DNA of 64,000 nucleotides from Derxia lacustris (GTDB lineage Bacteria; Pseudomonadota; Gammaproteobacteria; Burkholderiales; Burkholderiaceae_E), in NCBI RefSeq assembly GCF_002105195.1, contig NZ_MUHU01000011.1, positions 124,001 to 188,000 of the forward strand. Direction: 5' to 3'. The notes under the pieces are model-generated. The model did no database searches, was not told the origin of the DNA, and saw only the letters and a list, made by a program, of their open reading frames with translations. The translations under genes were made by a program, and so were the position numbers. Positions within the stretch are counted from its first letter, which is position 1; every line of letters begins with the position of its first letter. Shown here piece after piece: positions 56,492 through 64,000 of this stretch.

Positions 56492-56911
56492 ATGACCATC
56501 AGCGCACGCAATGTCTTCGAAGGCAGCATCACCGCCGTCACCCCGGGCGCCGTCAATTCCGAGATCGAGATCACCACCGCCAGCGGCGTGAAGATCGTCT
56601 CCACCGTCACCGTCGAGAGCGCGCGCGCGCTCGGTCTGGTGCCGGGGCGCAAGGCGGTCGCGCTCATCAAGGCGCCGTCGGTGATCGTGGTGTCCGGCAC
56701 GCCGGGCCTGCGCTTCAGCGCGCGCAACCAGCTCACCGGCACGGTGGTCCGCATCGCGGCCGGTGCGGTCAATTCGGATGTGTCGATCGACGTGGGCGGC
56801 AATGTGCTGCAGGCGGTCGTCACCAACGAGGCGGTGACCGAGCTGGGGCTGGCCGAGGGCGGGACCGCGACCGCGATGTTCAAGGCCGGCAGCGTCATCG
56901 TCGGCGTGTGA
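56492..56911 (+). CDS. Molbindin with two Mop domains, copy 2
   Basis: 139 aa, also two Mop units (I-S-A-R-N-V-F-E-G-S-I-T and F-S-A-R-N-Q-L-T-G-T-V). It shares the exact start M-x-I-S-A-R-N-V-F-E-G with copy 1 and has the same length and order, so the pair arose by tandem duplication. AGAAAGCAGC upstream. Divergence inside each Mop unit suggests different affinity or hetero-assembly, which is inference. Confidence 0.95.
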   Translation: MTISARNVFEGSITAVTPGAVNSEIEITTASGVKIVSTVTVESARALGLVPGRKAVALIKAPSVIVVSGTPGLRFSARNQLTGTVVRIAAGAVNSDVSIDVGGNVLQAVVTNEAVTELGLAEGGTATAMFKAGSVIVGV

Positions 56912-56920
56912 GCGCGCCGC

Positions 56921-57721
56921 TCAGTCGAGCGGAAAGAAGGCGGCGCGCCGGCCGTCGGGCGCGGCCACGGCGGCCACGCGAATGCCGTACAGCCGCTCGA
57001 TGCCGGCCGGCGTGACCACGTCGCGCGGCGCGCCGTCGGCGACGATGCGCCCGCCGGCCAGCAGCGCCACCCGCGTCGCCGCATGCAGCGCGTGCTCGGG
57101 CGTGTGGGTGCTCATCACGAAGCTGTAGCCGTCGCGCGCCAGCGCGCGCACCAGATCGAGCATCCGCCACTGATGGCCGTAGTCGAGCGCGGTGGCCGGC
57201 TCGTCCATGACGATGGCGCTGGCCTGCTGGGCCACGGCGCGCGCGATCAGCGCCAGCTGGCGCTCGCCGCCGCTGATCTCGGTATAGCGGCGCGCCGCCA
57301 GAGGACCAATGCCGAGCCGCTCGATGGCCTCGGCGACGATGCGGCGGTCGCCGGCGCCGGCCGCGCCAAACCGGCCGCGCCACGGCAGCCGGCCGAGCGC
57401 GACGATGTCGGCCACGGTGTAGGGAAACGGCGGCACATGGCTCTGCGGCACATAGGCCAGCCGGCGCGCCACCTCGCCGCGCGACCAGTCGCGCAGCGGC
57501 CGGCCATGCAGCAGCACCGCGCCGGCATCGGGCTTGCGGGCGCCCAGCAGCAGGCGCAGCAGCGTGCTCTTGCCGCTGCCGTTGGCGCCGAGCAGCGCCA
57601 GCACCTCGCCGCGCGCAAGCGTCAGGTTCACGCCGTCGAGCACCGGCCGCGCGCCATAGCCAAAGCGCAGATCGCGCAGCTCGGCCAGCGGCGCCTCGGC
57701 GGCGACGGGCAGCGCGCTCAT
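56921..57721 (-). CDS. ABC transporter ATPase, FecE/MolC type
   Basis: 266 aa. Walker A G-A-N-G-S-G-K-S-T, Q-loop Y-V-P-Q-S-H, signature I-S-G-G-E-R-Q-L-A-L-I and Walker B A-I-V-M-D-E-P-A-T-A-L-D. Belongs to the siderophore/cobalamin/MolC ATPases. Its start overlaps the permease stop by 4 bp. With the island's other genes it most likely drives molybdate or chelate import. Confidence 0.9.
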   Translation of the reverse strand: MSALPVAAEAPLAELRDLRFGYGARPVLDGVNLTLARGEVLALLGANGSGKSTLLRLLLGARKPDAGAVLLHGRPLRDWSRGEVARRLAYVPQSHVPPFPYTVADIVALGRLPWRGRFGAAGAGDRRIVAEAIERLGIGPLAARRYTEISGGERQLALIARAVAQQASAIVMDEPATALDYGHQWRMLDLVRALARDGYSFVMSTHTPEHALHAATRVALLAGGRIVADGAPRDVVTPAGIERLYGIRVAAVAAPDGRRAAFFPLD

Positions 57722-58800
57722 GCCGCCCAGGCCCGGCGCACCCGGCCGAGCACCAGCAGAAAGATCGGCAGCCCGGCCAGCTCGGTGACCAGGCCGATCG
57801 GCAGCTCGGCGGTCGTCACGCCGCGCGCGATGGCATCGGCGCCGAGCAGAAAGATGGCGCCGATCAGCGCGCTGGCCGGCAGCAGCCGCGCATTCACCGG
57901 CCCCACCGCCAGCCGCGCGATGTGCGGCACCAGCAGCCCGAGCCAGCCGATCATCCCGGCCATCGCCACCGTGAGCGCCGACGCCACCGTGGCCGCCGCG
58001 ATCACCATGCCGCGCACCAGCGCCACCGGCACGCCGAGCGAGGCTGCCTCGACCTCGCCCATGGCCAGCGCATCGAGCTGGCGCGCGAGCGCCAGCAGCA
58101 GCGCGATCGACCCGAGCATGGCCGGCGCGAGCCGGGCGATGGTCGGCAGATCGGCCTGACCCAGCGTGCCCATGAGCCAGTAGACGATGGCCGGCAGCTG
58201 ATTGAGCGGATCGGCGGTGTACTTGACCAGCGACAGCAGCGCCGAGAACAGCGCGCCCGACAAAATGCCGCCGAGCACCAGCATCACGATGCCGTCGATG
58301 CCGAACAGCCGCGCAATGCCGGCGCCGACCGCCACCGCCGCAAAGCCGCCGGCAATCGCCGTGAGCTGGGTGATGCGCCAGTCGTTGAACACCACGATGC
58401 CGAGCGCCGCGCCAAACGCCGCGCCGGCCAGCACGCCGAGGATGTTGGGCGACACCAGCGGATTGGCGAACACCGCCTGATAGGCCGCGCCCGAGGTGGC
58501 CAGCGCCGCGCCCACCAGCACCGCCGCCAGCACGCGCGGCAGCCGGATGTCCCAGACCAGGTTGTGCAGGAAGGCCAGCCGCTCGGCCGGCAGGTCGAGC
58601 AGGCCGAGATCGGCCAGCGCCAGTCGCAGCACATCGACGGCCGGCAGCGGATAGCGGCCGTGGGCGAGCGCCAGTGCCATCGCCAGCAGCAGCGCCAGGG
58701 CCAGACCGGGCAGCAGCAGCGCGGCGCGCGCGCGGCGAAGCGCGGTGACAAGGGAAGGCGGCGCAACGGCCGGCGTGTCGAGACTTCGCGATATATGCAT
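57718..58800 (-). CDS. ABC transporter permease, FecCD/MolB type
   Basis: 360 aa from the ATG at 58800; ATGs at 58854 and 58875 would add 18-25 residues rich in Ser/Pro. Eight to ten helices; I-R-L-P-R-V-L-A-A-V-L-V-G-A-A-L-A-T-S-G, N-P-L-V-S-P-N-I-L-G-V and G-L-L-V-P-H-I-A-R are FecCD signatures. Haemophilus MolB, a molybdate channel, belongs to the same family. Two binding-protein genes lie beyond the divergent receptor. A 24-bp dyad (58787-58810) overlaps this start. Confidence 0.9.
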   Translation of the reverse strand: MHISRSLDTPAVAPPSLVTALRRARAALLLPGLALALLLAMALALAHGRYPLPAVDVLRLALADLGLLDLPAERLAFLHNLVWDIRLPRVLAAVLVGAALATSGAAYQAVFANPLVSPNILGVLAGAAFGAALGIVVFNDWRITQLTAIAGGFAAVAVGAGIARLFGIDGIVMLVLGGILSGALFSALLSLVKYTADPLNQLPAIVYWLMGTLGQADLPTIARLAPAMLGSIALLLALARQLDALAMGEVEAASLGVPVALVRGMVIAAATVASALTVAMAGMIGWLGLLVPHIARLAVGPVNARLLPASALIGAIFLLGADAIARGVTTAELPIGLVTELAGLPIFLLVLGRVRRAWAA

Positions 58801-58810
58801 GGTGCTATCG
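58787..58810 (-). promoter_or_regulatory. ModE-like box overlapping the permease start
   Basis: CGCGATAT-N8-TGCTATCG, 24 bp CG-to-CG, less conserved in the right arm. It overlaps the ATG at 58800, so if functional it would block translation start or elongation rather than the promoter. Confidence 0.35.
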
Positions 58811-58955
58811 CTAGCAAGCGACGATCCAGCAGTTGGCCCGAGCCCGGCAGGCATCCGATGTAGCGAATCGAACATTTTGTCGGCAAGCCTGCGAATACGT
58901 TCGTTGATCGCGCAGAGCGTGTGCGCGCCTCCGACCCTCCGGCGATGGTCACTTT

Positions 58956-59008
58956 CTCAATTTCCGCATGGATATAGCGCTTATCGTCATATTGGTTTGG
59001 ATATTGCA
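58956..59008. promoter_or_regulatory. Tandem ModE-like boxes, divergent permease/receptor promoter
   Basis: CGTCATAT-N8-ATATTGCA (58985-59008) is followed on the left by CTCAATTT-N8-ATATAGCG (58956-58979), whose right arm is the island's repeated octamer. Their centres are 29 bp apart. They lie 63-115 bp before the second receptor. Confidence 0.55.
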
Positions 59009-59070
59009 GTGACGGGTTACGCGTCCACACCCTCCGGGCGCGTCGCCACCAAACAGAACCCACGCCTCCC

Positions 59071-61203
59071 ATGTCACAGAGTCACAAGAAGAAGTCCCAC
59101 CTGTCCTCGCTTGCGCTGCTCGCGCTCGGCCCGGCGTTGCACGGCGCGCAGGCGCAGACGGCGGTCGCGCTGCCGGCCGTCACCATCGGCGGCGAGGCCC
59201 AGCCCGACCTGCGCGAGCGCACGCGCCGCGCCGCCGTCGGCGCGCTCGGCGAGCGCGAGCTGGTCGACACGCCGTATGCCGTGTCGGTCGTGCCGACCGA
59301 ACTCGTCGCCAACCAGCAGGGCAAGACGATTGCCGACGCGCTGCGCTATCTGCCCTGGGTACAGGCCGACGCAGTGCGACCGCAGGCGCGCGGCGTGCAG
59401 GGCGGCGTGATCCAGAACACCCGCATCGACGGCTTCAACATCGTCGGCACCACCGATTACCCGCTGGAGCAGTTCGACCGCATCGAGGTCATGAGCGGCG
59501 TGGCCGGCTCGCTCTACGGCGCGGCCAATGCCAGCGGCAACTTCAACTACGTGCTCAAGCGCGCCGAGCGCGAGCCGCTGCGCCGCATCGCGCTGGGCAC
59601 GAACGACAGCGGCGGCCGGCTCGTGCATGCCGACTTCGGCCAGCCGCTCGACGCCGACGGCAAGTTGCGCCTGCGCGCCAACCTGCTCGACGACGAAGGC
59701 CGCTCGTGGGCGCCCAACAGCGTGCTGCGGCGCCAGCTCGGCAGCCTCGCGGTCGATGCCGACATCGACGCGGCGACGCGGCTCGAACTCAACGCCAGCC
59801 GCTATCACTACGTGGCGCGCGGCCTGCCCGGCAGCTTTGCCGTCGCCACCGGCGTGAAGTTTCCGGGCCCGGTCGATCCCGCGCGCGAGGGCTACGGCCA
59901 GCACTACGCCGGCGCCGACAACGACACCCGCACGATGAGCTTTCTGCTGCATCGCGAGCTGGCGCCCGACTGGACGCTGACGCTCGGCTATCTGCGCCAG
60001 ATCGCCGACCGCGAGACCTCTGCCGTGACCAACACCGTCACCAACGCCACGACCGGCGCCTACACCACCAGCGCCAGCACCACGACCGCCAGCCGCTTCA
60101 CCGTCGACAGCAACCAGCTGCGACTCAATGGCCGCGCCGTCACCGGCCCGGTCACGCATGCGCTGACGCTGGCCAACAGCGGCTTCGACTGGGAAAACTT
60201 CAACCCGGTCGCGGGCCGCAGCGTCACGCTCGGCAGCGCGCGCATCGGCGCGCCGATGGATTACGCCGCGCCGGTCTGGCCCAACTACGTCGCGCGCTAC
60301 CGCAGCGCCAGCCAGCAGCAGCAGGCCGTGATGGCAGCCGACGAACTCGGCCTGGGCGACCGGTGGAAGCTGATGCTCAGCGCCAGCTGGAGCCGCATGA
60401 AGCTGCGCAACTACAGCGCCGCCGGCGTGGCCAGTGCGCCGATGAGCGATGACGGCCTCAGTCCCGCCGCGAGCCTCATGTACAAGCCGACCGCCGACAG
60501 CAGCGTCTACGCCGGCTACAGCGACACTCTCCAGCCCGGCGATGTGGCGCCGGCCGGCAGCGCCAACGCCGGCCAGTGGCTTTCGCCCTATCGCAGCAAG
60601 CAATGGGAAGCCGGCTGGAAGGCGCGCGCCGCCGACCTCGACCTGAGCGCGACGGCCTTCCGCATCGTGCGGCCATATGCGTTCGCTGCCGCGACCGGCG
60701 CCGTCTACGCCACCGACGGCGAGCAGGTGAATCGCGGCATCGAGCTGGGCGCCACCGGCCGCGCGAGCGAGCTGCTGTCGATCTACAGCGGACTGACCTG
60801 GCTCGATCCCAAGCTCACGCAATCCTCGGTCGCGGCGAGCGAGAACAAGCGCATCGTCGGCCTGAGCCGGCTGGCCGCCAGCGTCGCCGGCGAGCTGCGC
60901 ATTCCGGCCGTCGCCGGGCTGTCGCTCAGTGCGCGCGTGGCCGGCGCGGGCAAGCGCGCCGCCAACAACGCCAACACCGACTGGATCGGCGGCTATGTGG
61001 TGGCCGACGCGGGGCTGCGCTACAACGCGCGCATCGGCGGCAACGCAACCGTGTGGCGGCTGTCGGCCAACAACCTGGCCGACACGCGCTACTGGACCAA
61101 CGTGGTCGCGGGCGGGCTCAACGGCTACTCGGGCACCGGCAATGCGGCGGCCACGGTTGCCGCGCCGCGCACCGTGATTGCCAGCGTGCAGTTCGACCTG
61201 TGA
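59071..61203 (+). CDS. TonB-dependent siderophore-type receptor of the molybdenum island
   Basis: 710 aa. Signal region with K-K-K and S-S-L-A-L-L-A-L-G...A-Q-A. Plug: V-D-T-P-Y-A-V-S-V-V-P, T-R-I-D-G-F-N-I-V-G-T and I-E-V-M-S-G-V-A-G-S-L-Y-G; complete barrel to V-Q-F-D-L. Its stop overlaps the start of the first FecB-like gene (GTGA), so receptor and both periplasmic proteins form one operon, divergent from MolB/MolC-like genes. Substrate is inferred to be a molybdate or tungstate chelate from ModE boxes and neighbours. Confidence 0.88.
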   Translation: MSQSHKKKSHLSSLALLALGPALHGAQAQTAVALPAVTIGGEAQPDLRERTRRAAVGALGERELVDTPYAVSVVPTELVANQQGKTIADALRYLPWVQADAVRPQARGVQGGVIQNTRIDGFNIVGTTDYPLEQFDRIEVMSGVAGSLYGAANASGNFNYVLKRAEREPLRRIALGTNDSGGRLVHADFGQPLDADGKLRLRANLLDDEGRSWAPNSVLRRQLGSLAVDADIDAATRLELNASRYHYVARGLPGSFAVATGVKFPGPVDPAREGYGQHYAGADNDTRTMSFLLHRELAPDWTLTLGYLRQIADRETSAVTNTVTNATTGAYTTSASTTTASRFTVDSNQLRLNGRAVTGPVTHALTLANSGFDWENFNPVAGRSVTLGSARIGAPMDYAAPVWPNYVARYRSASQQQQAVMAADELGLGDRWKLMLSASWSRMKLRNYSAAGVASAPMSDDGLSPAASLMYKPTADSSVYAGYSDTLQPGDVAPAGSANAGQWLSPYRSKQWEAGWKARAADLDLSATAFRIVRPYAFAAATGAVYATDGEQVNRGIELGATGRASELLSIYSGLTWLDPKLTQSSVAASENKRIVGLSRLAASVAGELRIPAVAGLSLSARVAGAGKRAANNANTDWIGGYVVADAGLRYNARIGGNATVWRLSANNLADTRYWTNVVAGGLNGYSGTGNAAATVAAPRTVIASVQFDL

Positions 61204-62360
61204 ACCTGCGCGCGCGCAGACGCTGGCTGGCCCGGGCCGCACGCACCGCAGCCGGGCTTGCGCTCGACGGCGTCGGCGCGCGCGTGGCCGGTGCGCTGGC
61301 GCTCGGCGCTGGCGGCAACCGCGCCCAGGCCCGGCCCGAGCTGCTGACCGCATCGTTCGCGCCGGCCGCGAGCCTGCCGGCCAACGGCGGCACGGGCAGC
61401 GGCGGCAACGCCGTCGAACCGGTGGCGCCGCCGCGCGATGTGCTCGGCCGGCCGGTGCCGCTGCCGGCGCCGTCCGCGCGCATCGCCGATGGCTGGCCGG
61501 CGCACAACGCGCTGCTGCTCACGCTCGGCGCGGCCGACCGCATCGTCGCCACCGTCTGCCTGCCGTCGGCGCGCCCGTGGATGTACCGCGTGGCGCCCGG
61601 CCTCAGGCGCGCGGCGACGAGTCAGGTCGGCGCCTTCAACGCCGAGGAGCTGCTGCTGCGCGGCGCCCAGCTCGCCTTCGTGCCGCCCGGCGATCCGGCC
61701 GGCAGGCGGCTCGCGGCGGCCGGCATCGCCACCGTCGAGACCAGCTTCCGCAGCTTCGCGACGATGCGCGACTGCCTGCTCACCACCGCCGCCCTGCTCG
61801 GCGACGACGCCCCGGCACGCGCCCGCGACTACCTCGCCGCGCTCGACGCCACGCGCGCCGAACTCGACGCCCGGCTGCGTCCGCTGCCCGCCGCGCAACG
61901 CCCGAGCGTGCTGCACCTGGCGCGCGCCGAGCCGCTGGTGGCCGACGGCCGCAACACCATCGTCAACGAATGGATCGAGGCCGCCGGCGGCCGCAACGCC
62001 GCCGCCGCGCTCGACGGCAACCTGCGCGAAATCACGCTCGAACAAGCGCTGGCCTGGGACCCCGACATCGTCGTGCTGGCCGGTGCCGGCGCGCTGCAAC
62101 GCCCGGCCGGGCTCGGCCTGCTGCGCGCGGTGCGCGAGGGCCGGCTCTTCATCAATCCCGACGGCGTGTTCCCGTGGGATCGCTACGGCAGCGAGCTGGC
62201 ACTGCAACTGCCGTGGGCCGCCAGCCGCTTCCATCCGGCGCTGTTCGGCCAACTCGATCTGGTCGCCCGCACGCGCGACTTCTACCGCCGCTTCTTCAAC
62301 CATCGGCTCGATGACGACGCCGCGCGCCGCATCCTCGCCGGACTACCGCCACTGCCATGA
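61200..62360 (+). CDS. FecB/MolA-like periplasmic binding protein 1
   Basis: 386 aa from a GTG at 61200 overlapping the receptor stop; the longer frame before it is antisense. Arg-rich N-terminus with a weak hydrophobic signal. Type III binding-protein fold: A-A-D-R-I-V-A-T-V, F-N-A-E-E-L-L-L-R-G-A, N-T-I-V-N-E-W-I-E-A-A-G-G, I-T-L-E-Q-A-L-A-W-D-P-D-I-V-V-L. Binds a metal chelate or oxyanion for the FecCD-type permease. Overlaps the next gene by 4 bp. Confidence 0.82.
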   Translation: MNLRARRRWLARAARTAAGLALDGVGARVAGALALGAGGNRAQARPELLTASFAPAASLPANGGTGSGGNAVEPVAPPRDVLGRPVPLPAPSARIADGWPAHNALLLTLGAADRIVATVCLPSARPWMYRVAPGLRRAATSQVGAFNAEELLLRGAQLAFVPPGDPAGRRLAAAGIATVETSFRSFATMRDCLLTTAALLGDDAPARARDYLAALDATRAELDARLRPLPAAQRPSVLHLARAEPLVADGRNTIVNEWIEAAGGRNAAAALDGNLREITLEQALAWDPDIVVLAGAGALQRPAGLGLLRAVREGRLFINPDGVFPWDRYGSELALQLPWAASRFHPALFGQLDLVARTRDFYRRFFNHRLDDDAARRILAGLPPLP

Positions 62361-63433
62361 CAACGCCAGCAAAGCTGCTCCCCTTCGCGCGCCGGTGCGC
62401 CGCCGTCTGCGCCGCCGCGCTGCTCGCCCTGCCGGTTCAGGCGCGCGAAATCGTCGACATGCTCGGCCGCAAGGTCGAGGTGCCCGAGCGCGTGACCGGC
62501 GTCTACGGCTCGGCGCCGCCGCTCACCGTGCTGATTCATGCGCTCGATCCGGCGCTGCTGGCCGGCGTCAACTTTCCGTTCACCGAGGCCGACCGGCGCT
62601 GGCTGCCGGCACGCAGCGCCGGCCTGCCGGTAATGGGCGGTCTGGTCGGCATGGGCCGCACGCTCGACGTGGAAACCCTGCTCAAGGAAAAGCCCGCGCT
62701 CGGCCTGGCCTGGAACACCAGGTTCAACGACCGCGCCCGCACCGAGGAAGTGTTCGCCCGGGCCGGCGTGCCGGTGCTGTTCATCACGCTCGACAACCTC
62801 GCCGACTGGGCGCCGGCGCTCGAATTCCTCGGCCGCGCCACCGGCCGCGACGCGCGCGGCAAGGCGCTGGCAGCCGAGATTCGCGGCGCGCTCGACCGCG
62901 TGAACAAGGCGGTCGCCGGCGTGCCGCAATCGGCCTGGCCGCGCGTCTACTACGCCGAGAGCGCCGACGGCCTCGCGACCGAATGCGACCAGTCCTTCCA
63001 TGTGGAGCCGATCGCGCTGGCCGGCGGCTACAACGTGCTGCGCTGCTCGCCGTCCAGCCACATGGGCATGGAGCGCGTCAGCCTCGAACAGCTGCTGGCC
63101 TGGGATCCGGACATCATCCTGGCGCAGGAAGCCGCCTTCATGAGCGCGGTGAAGACCGACAGCCGCTGGCAGCGCTTGCGCGCGGTGCGCGACGGCAGGA
63201 TCTACTGGGTGCCGCATTCGCCGTTCAACTGGATGGACCGGCCGCCGTCGCTGATGCGCGCGCTCGGCATCCAGTGGCTCGCCGGGCTGTTCCATCCGCA
63301 GCGCTTCGCCTTCGACCTGAAGCAGGAAACCAGGCGCTTCTACAAGGACGTGCTCGGCATCGAGCTGGCCGACGCCGACGTGGGGGCCATCCTCAATCCG
63401 CCCGACGGTCACGAGGCCATGCACATGCACTGA
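62357..63433 (+). CDS. FecB/MolA-like periplasmic binding protein 2
   Basis: 358 aa, Sec signal cleaved after V-Q-A. Type III binding protein: D-M-L-G-R-K-V-E-V-P, L-D-V-E-T-L-L-K-E-K-P-A-L-G, G-G-Y-N-V-L-R, G-M-E-R-V-S-L-E-Q-L-L-A-W-D-P-D-I-I-L-A, F-N-W-M-D-R-P-P-S. Closest in pattern to molybdate/tungstate-binding MolA. The C-terminus G-H-E-A-M-H-M-H is a possible extra metal site. Last gene of the receptor operon. Confidence 0.88.
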   Translation: MTTPAKLLPFARRCAAVCAAALLALPVQAREIVDMLGRKVEVPERVTGVYGSAPPLTVLIHALDPALLAGVNFPFTEADRRWLPARSAGLPVMGGLVGMGRTLDVETLLKEKPALGLAWNTRFNDRARTEEVFARAGVPVLFITLDNLADWAPALEFLGRATGRDARGKALAAEIRGALDRVNKAVAGVPQSAWPRVYYAESADGLATECDQSFHVEPIALAGGYNVLRCSPSSHMGMERVSLEQLLAWDPDIILAQEAAFMSAVKTDSRWQRLRAVRDGRIYWVPHSPFNWMDRPPSLMRALGIQWLAGLFHPQRFAFDLKQETRRFYKDVLGIELADADVGAILNPPDGHEAMHMH

Positions 63434-63514
63434 CCGCGTGGGACTGCGCCGACGGCGCGCCGGCCCCGCGCTGCCTAGACTGGCCGGACGCCCCCTCTCC
63501 GTCCGCCAATCGCG

Positions 63515-64000
63515 ATGCCCGATCCCGCCTCACTGCTGCCCAGCGCCGAATGGCCTTACGTGCAGATCCTCATGCGCTTGGCGCTCAGCCTCGCGCTCGG
63601 GCTGCTGATCGGGCTGGAACGCGAGCGGCGCGGCAAGGAAGCGGGCCTGCGCACCTTCGGCTTCGTGAGCCTGCTGGGCGCGCTCGGCGGCTCGCTCGGG
63701 CACGACTTCGCGCTGCTCATCCTGGCGCTCGTGGGCCTGCTCGCCGTGCTGCTCAACGTGCAGACGCTGCGCGCCGGCCAGGGCACCGAGCTGACCACCT
63801 CGGCCGCGATGCTCGTGACCTGCGTGGCCGGCATCCTCTGCGGCCAAGGCCACACGGTTTCACCAGCGGCGGTGATGGTGATCGCCACCGCGCTGCTGGC
63901 GTGGAAGGAGCGGCTCGCGGGCTTTTCCAGCGGCCTTACCGAGGGCGAGCTGCGCTCGGCGCTGCTGCTCGCCATCCTCGCCATCGTCATCTATCCCGCG
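63515..64000 (+). CDS. MgtC/DUF4010-family membrane protein, truncated by the window end
   Basis: 162 aa present, 3' end missing. L-R-L-A-L-S-L-A-L-G-L-L-I-G-L-E-R-E-R-R-G and G-L-R-T-F-G-F-V-S-L-L-G-A-L-G-G match the MgtC N-terminal domain; T-T-S-A-A-M-L-V-T-C-V-A-G and W-K-E-R-L match the DUF4010 part that follows in longer members. Several membrane helices. Function of the DUF4010 class is not settled. It is 81 bp past the second binding-protein gene and need not belong to the island. Confidence 0.85.
   Translation, partial: MPDPASLLPSAEWPYVQILMRLALSLALGLLIGLERERRGKEAGLRTFGFVSLLGALGGSLGHDFALLILALVGLLAVLLNVQTLRAGQGTELTTSAAMLVTCVAGILCGQGHTVSPAAVMVIATALLAWKERLAGFSSGLTEGELRSALLLAILAIVIYPA

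Overview
The window is about 70% G+C almost throughout. It carries typical betaproteobacterial genes: the Entner-Doudoroff set under HexR, SlyX with a partner S4 protein, two PEP-CTERM proteins, group III truncated globins, DUF3016 and MnmH. I read it as a chromosomal segment of a Burkholderiales-like bacterium, probably an exopolysaccharide producer. The large molybdenum gene set and a NifX-type protein are compatible with a nitrogen fixer, but no nif structural gene is present and I cannot name the species. No tRNA, rRNA, transposase or CRISPR array was seen.

Layout. 0-3.74 kb is a low-GC array of four same-strand genes separated by attC-like sites, so it reads as the tail of an integron cassette array with its integrase outside the window to the left. 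A 140-bp MITE sits directly behind one stop codon. 4-10 kb holds mnmH, a PEP-CTERM protein, a PhoD phosphatase, a SnoaL-like protein, an FMN reductase and a low-GC lipoprotein. 10.2-25.9 kb is a sugar region: slyX/S4, edd-(small ORF)-eda, a degenerate NYN/LOTUS protein, a LamB porin, a fructose-type ABC operon (ROK regulator, ATPase, permease, binding protein, fructokinase), an aldose epimerase, hexR and zwf. HexR-like dyads lie at the edd, hexR and zwf promoters. 26-32.5 kb has a TPR/glycosyltransferase-like protein, DUF3016, a REC-GGDEF diguanylate cyclase, a second PEP-CTERM protein and htpG. 32.5-37.5 kb is a leftward iron operon behind a Fur-like dyad: TonB receptor, alpha-hydroxy-acid oxidase, PiuC-type hydroxylase, PepSY protein and cytochrome b561. 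37.8-40.3 kb has a BON protein and a four-gene cluster of two group III globins, a globin-like protein lacking the proximal His, and a NifX-like protein. 40.5-48.2 kb is an apparent five-gene operon: a TonB receptor, two paralogous secreted proteins, and two exported proteins sharing a previously unrecognised four-cysteine module.

48-63.4 kb looks like a molybdenum (or tungsten) acquisition island. It contains ModE, two tandem di-Mop molbindins, two TonB-dependent receptors, a MolBC-like ABC permease and ATPase, two FecB/MolA-like binding proteins, a TupA-like binding protein, a second orphan binding protein and a di-heme peroxidase-like protein. Every divergent promoter region of the island carries one or more 24-bp dyads of the form CGnnATnT-N8-ATAnnnCG that I read as ModE boxes. 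One dyad lies in front of a candidate leftward structured RNA ending in an intrinsic terminator. Together these predict a ModE-controlled, TonB-energised outer-membrane route for molybdate, probably as a chelate, feeding a MolABC-type inner-membrane transporter with Mop storage proteins and a possible regulatory RNA. This is the most interesting system in the window. The four-cysteine operon and the globin/NifX cluster come next.
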